The notes below the pieces were generated by a model. That model made no database searches, was not told the origin of the DNA, and saw nothing but the letters and a program-made list of their open reading frames with translations. Below are positions 6,534-7,337 of a stretch of 7,337 nt of DNA, one piece after another (position 1 is the first letter of the stretch; every line of letters begins with the position of its first letter). Location of the stretch: the NCBI GenBank assembly GCA_021802225.1, contig JAKAAS010000075.1:1-7337 (forward strand), given 5' to 3'. Source of the DNA: Bacillota bacterium (GTDB lineage: Bacteria; Bacillota_E; Sulfobacillia; Sulfobacillales; Sulfobacillaceae). Position numbers and translations under genes: made by a program.

Positions 6534-6605
6534 GTAACGCTCGGGCATCCTTATGTGTTTATCATAACGGCCCATTGCTATGCACGTCAAGCGCTTTTCC
6601 TGCAA

Positions 6606-7337
6606 ATGACTGCTGGCGGCTATCAAAAACCTCAAAAACCCATGCCAACTCTTCAGACGCCTTCACCATATAGCTATGCAGACCGTTTATTTCTCCGCTG
6701 GATGGAACAAACCGACTGGTCTCCGAATACGAAACGGGTGTGCCGCGCGCTATTTGCGCACCAGCGCAAACACGATCAGGTTTATCTTCTGCACAGCACG
6801 ATTGCCGCCTGGCTTGGGATTTCGGTCGCCACGGTGAAGCGGGCGATCCGGTTTCTGGTGCGCCTCGGCCTGCTTCAAGTAACCTCCCAGTTCCGCAAAG
6901 ACGGGGGGCAGGCCAGCAACCGCTACAAAGTTCTGCCGCATATTCTCGCCGAGGCTGTCCCCGATCAGACGACCTCACCGGCCAGCGGGAACACTACGAG
7001 GCCGACCCCGCTCCACGTGGACCCCAAGACTCCGCTGCCATCCTTAACGCCCACTCTTCCCCGCAATGCGGAGGATGCCGCTCCCCACTCGCCTCAGGAT
7101 CCAGAGGGCACCCCGTTGTCCCGCCCCAAGGCCTCCGCCTCAAAGACTCCGCCTCACGCGGACCCGCTCGCAGCGCCCCCGACAGAGCGCAGACCTTCCC
7201 CGGACGATTTGCCCTCTTCCCAACCATCTTCCGGTGCGTCCTCCCTCGGAGACGTTCTGACGGCATGGGCGCACCAGCACGCCGCTTTCTCTCCCACCAT
7301 GACCCCGGGGGACGCACATACTGACCCGGGGGGTGAA
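6606..7337 (+). CDS. Winged-helix DNA-binding protein, replication-initiator-like, 3' end outside window
   Basis: The frame is open from a TAG at 6501 to the right edge (244 codons from the ATG at 6606). Residues about 40-108 form a winged helix: NTKRVCRALFAHQ, then YLLHSTIAAWLGISVATVKRAIRFLVRLGLLQ (recognition helix near ATVKRAIRFL) and a basic wing QFRKDGGQASNRYKV. This resembles the N-terminal helix-turn-helix of plasmid and element replication proteins and of HTH_36-type regulators. Residues about 120-215 are a Pro/Ser/Thr-rich, probably disordered linker, followed by a new segment (SLGDVLTAWAHQH) that is cut off. Start choice is uncertain: ATG 6606 and ATG 6642 both lack a good ribosome site. 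GC and third-position GC are far above those of the acylase and exporter genes, suggesting foreign origin. Other long frames here on both strands are shadows. Confident as a gene, less so as an initiator. Confidence 0.75.
   Translation, partial: MTAGGYQKPQKPMPTLQTPSPYSYADRLFLRWMEQTDWSPNTKRVCRALFAHQRKHDQVYLLHSTIAAWLGISVATVKRAIRFLVRLGLLQVTSQFRKDGGQASNRYKVLPHILAEAVPDQTTSPASGNTTRPTPLHVDPKTPLPSLTPTLPRNAEDAAPHSPQDPEGTPLSRPKASASKTPPHADPLAAPPTERRPSPDDLPSSQPSSGASSLGDVLTAWAHQHAAFSPTMTPGDAHTDPGGE

Larger units (their letters stand above)
6274..6605. other. Inverted-repeat-rich, A/T-tract region before the winged-helix gene (origin-like)
   Basis: No gene is convincing in these 330 bases. Successive inverted repeats are visible: 6306-6314 with 6322-6330 (8 of 9 pairs); TTACGTGG 6375-6382 with CCACGTAA 6402-6409, its stem extended by CATC/GATG around TGGCAG; CCCGG 6441-6445 with CCGGG 6455-6459; CGAGCGTT 6487-6494 with AACGCTCG 6536-6543. 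A pyrimidine run rich in T lies at 6420-6432. A perfect AAAGGAG (6476-6482) has no well-placed start codon. The density of symmetry and A/T tracts directly before a replication-initiator-like gene suggests an origin or an autoregulatory region; this is inference. Confidence 0.4.

Noticed and set aside
6410..6673. Plus-strand 87-residue frame with AAAGGAG inside it, overlapping the start of the winged-helix gene.
   Set aside because: The ribosome site has no start codon at normal spacing and the peptide has no protein-like pattern; a translated leader cannot be excluded but is not supported.
6740..7324. Long plus-strand frame (194 residues) and overlapping minus-strand frames (6562-6978, 6994-7317) at the right end.
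   Set aside because: They are shadows of the GC-rich winged-helix gene in another frame; only the frame through 6606-7337 shows a coherent DNA-binding domain.
1..7337. CRISPR arrays, tRNA or rRNA genes.
   Set aside because: No regularly spaced repeats, no cloverleaf with a CCA end and no conserved rRNA stretches were seen on either strand.

Overview
The window looks like chromosomal DNA of a free-living bacterium with a strong accessory character. Moderate-to-low GC in the main genes, clear GGAG/GAGG ribosome binding sites and a Firmicutes-style IS110 relic suggest a Gram-positive of the Firmicutes type, possibly an acidophilic or thermophilic group such as Sulfobacillus or Alicyclobacillus. 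That placement is an inference and is weak. No rRNA, tRNA or CRISPR array is visible.

Layout, left to right. (1) 3-1982, plus: a penicillin acylase family N-terminal nucleophile hydrolase, cut by the left edge but with its autoprocessing site and whole beta subunit present. (2) 1983-2252: a convergent gap with a near-perfect palindrome and a short direct repeat. (3) 2253-3329, minus: a complete Ldh2/malate dehydrogenase family oxidoreductase with a palindrome just upstream. (4) 3330-4828: no intact gene. It holds an internally deleted, frameshifted IS110-type transposase (3620-4323, minus), two strong hairpins just upstream of it, and the C-terminal remnant of an IS66-type transposase (4494 to about 4720, minus). 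(5) 4829-5599, minus: a complete TauE/SafE (TSUP) membrane exporter with a long leader; a consensus -10 box and a 32-bp TetR-like palindrome lie near 5866-5901. (6) 5902-6605: no convincing gene, but many inverted repeats and one good plus-strand intrinsic terminator at 6241-6273. (7) 6606-7337, plus: a GC-rich, Pro/Ser/Thr-rich winged-helix protein that runs off the right edge and resembles plasmid or element replication initiators.

The three intact or nearly intact metabolic genes are not an operon: acylase and dehydrogenase converge, and the dehydrogenase is separated from the exporter by transposase debris. They share no obvious pathway. The most unusual part is the right end, where an inverted-repeat-dense, A/T-tract-rich stretch sits directly before a compositionally foreign DNA-binding gene. 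This fits the edge of an integrated plasmid or conjugative element, or a replication origin with its initiator, but cannot be proved from this window.
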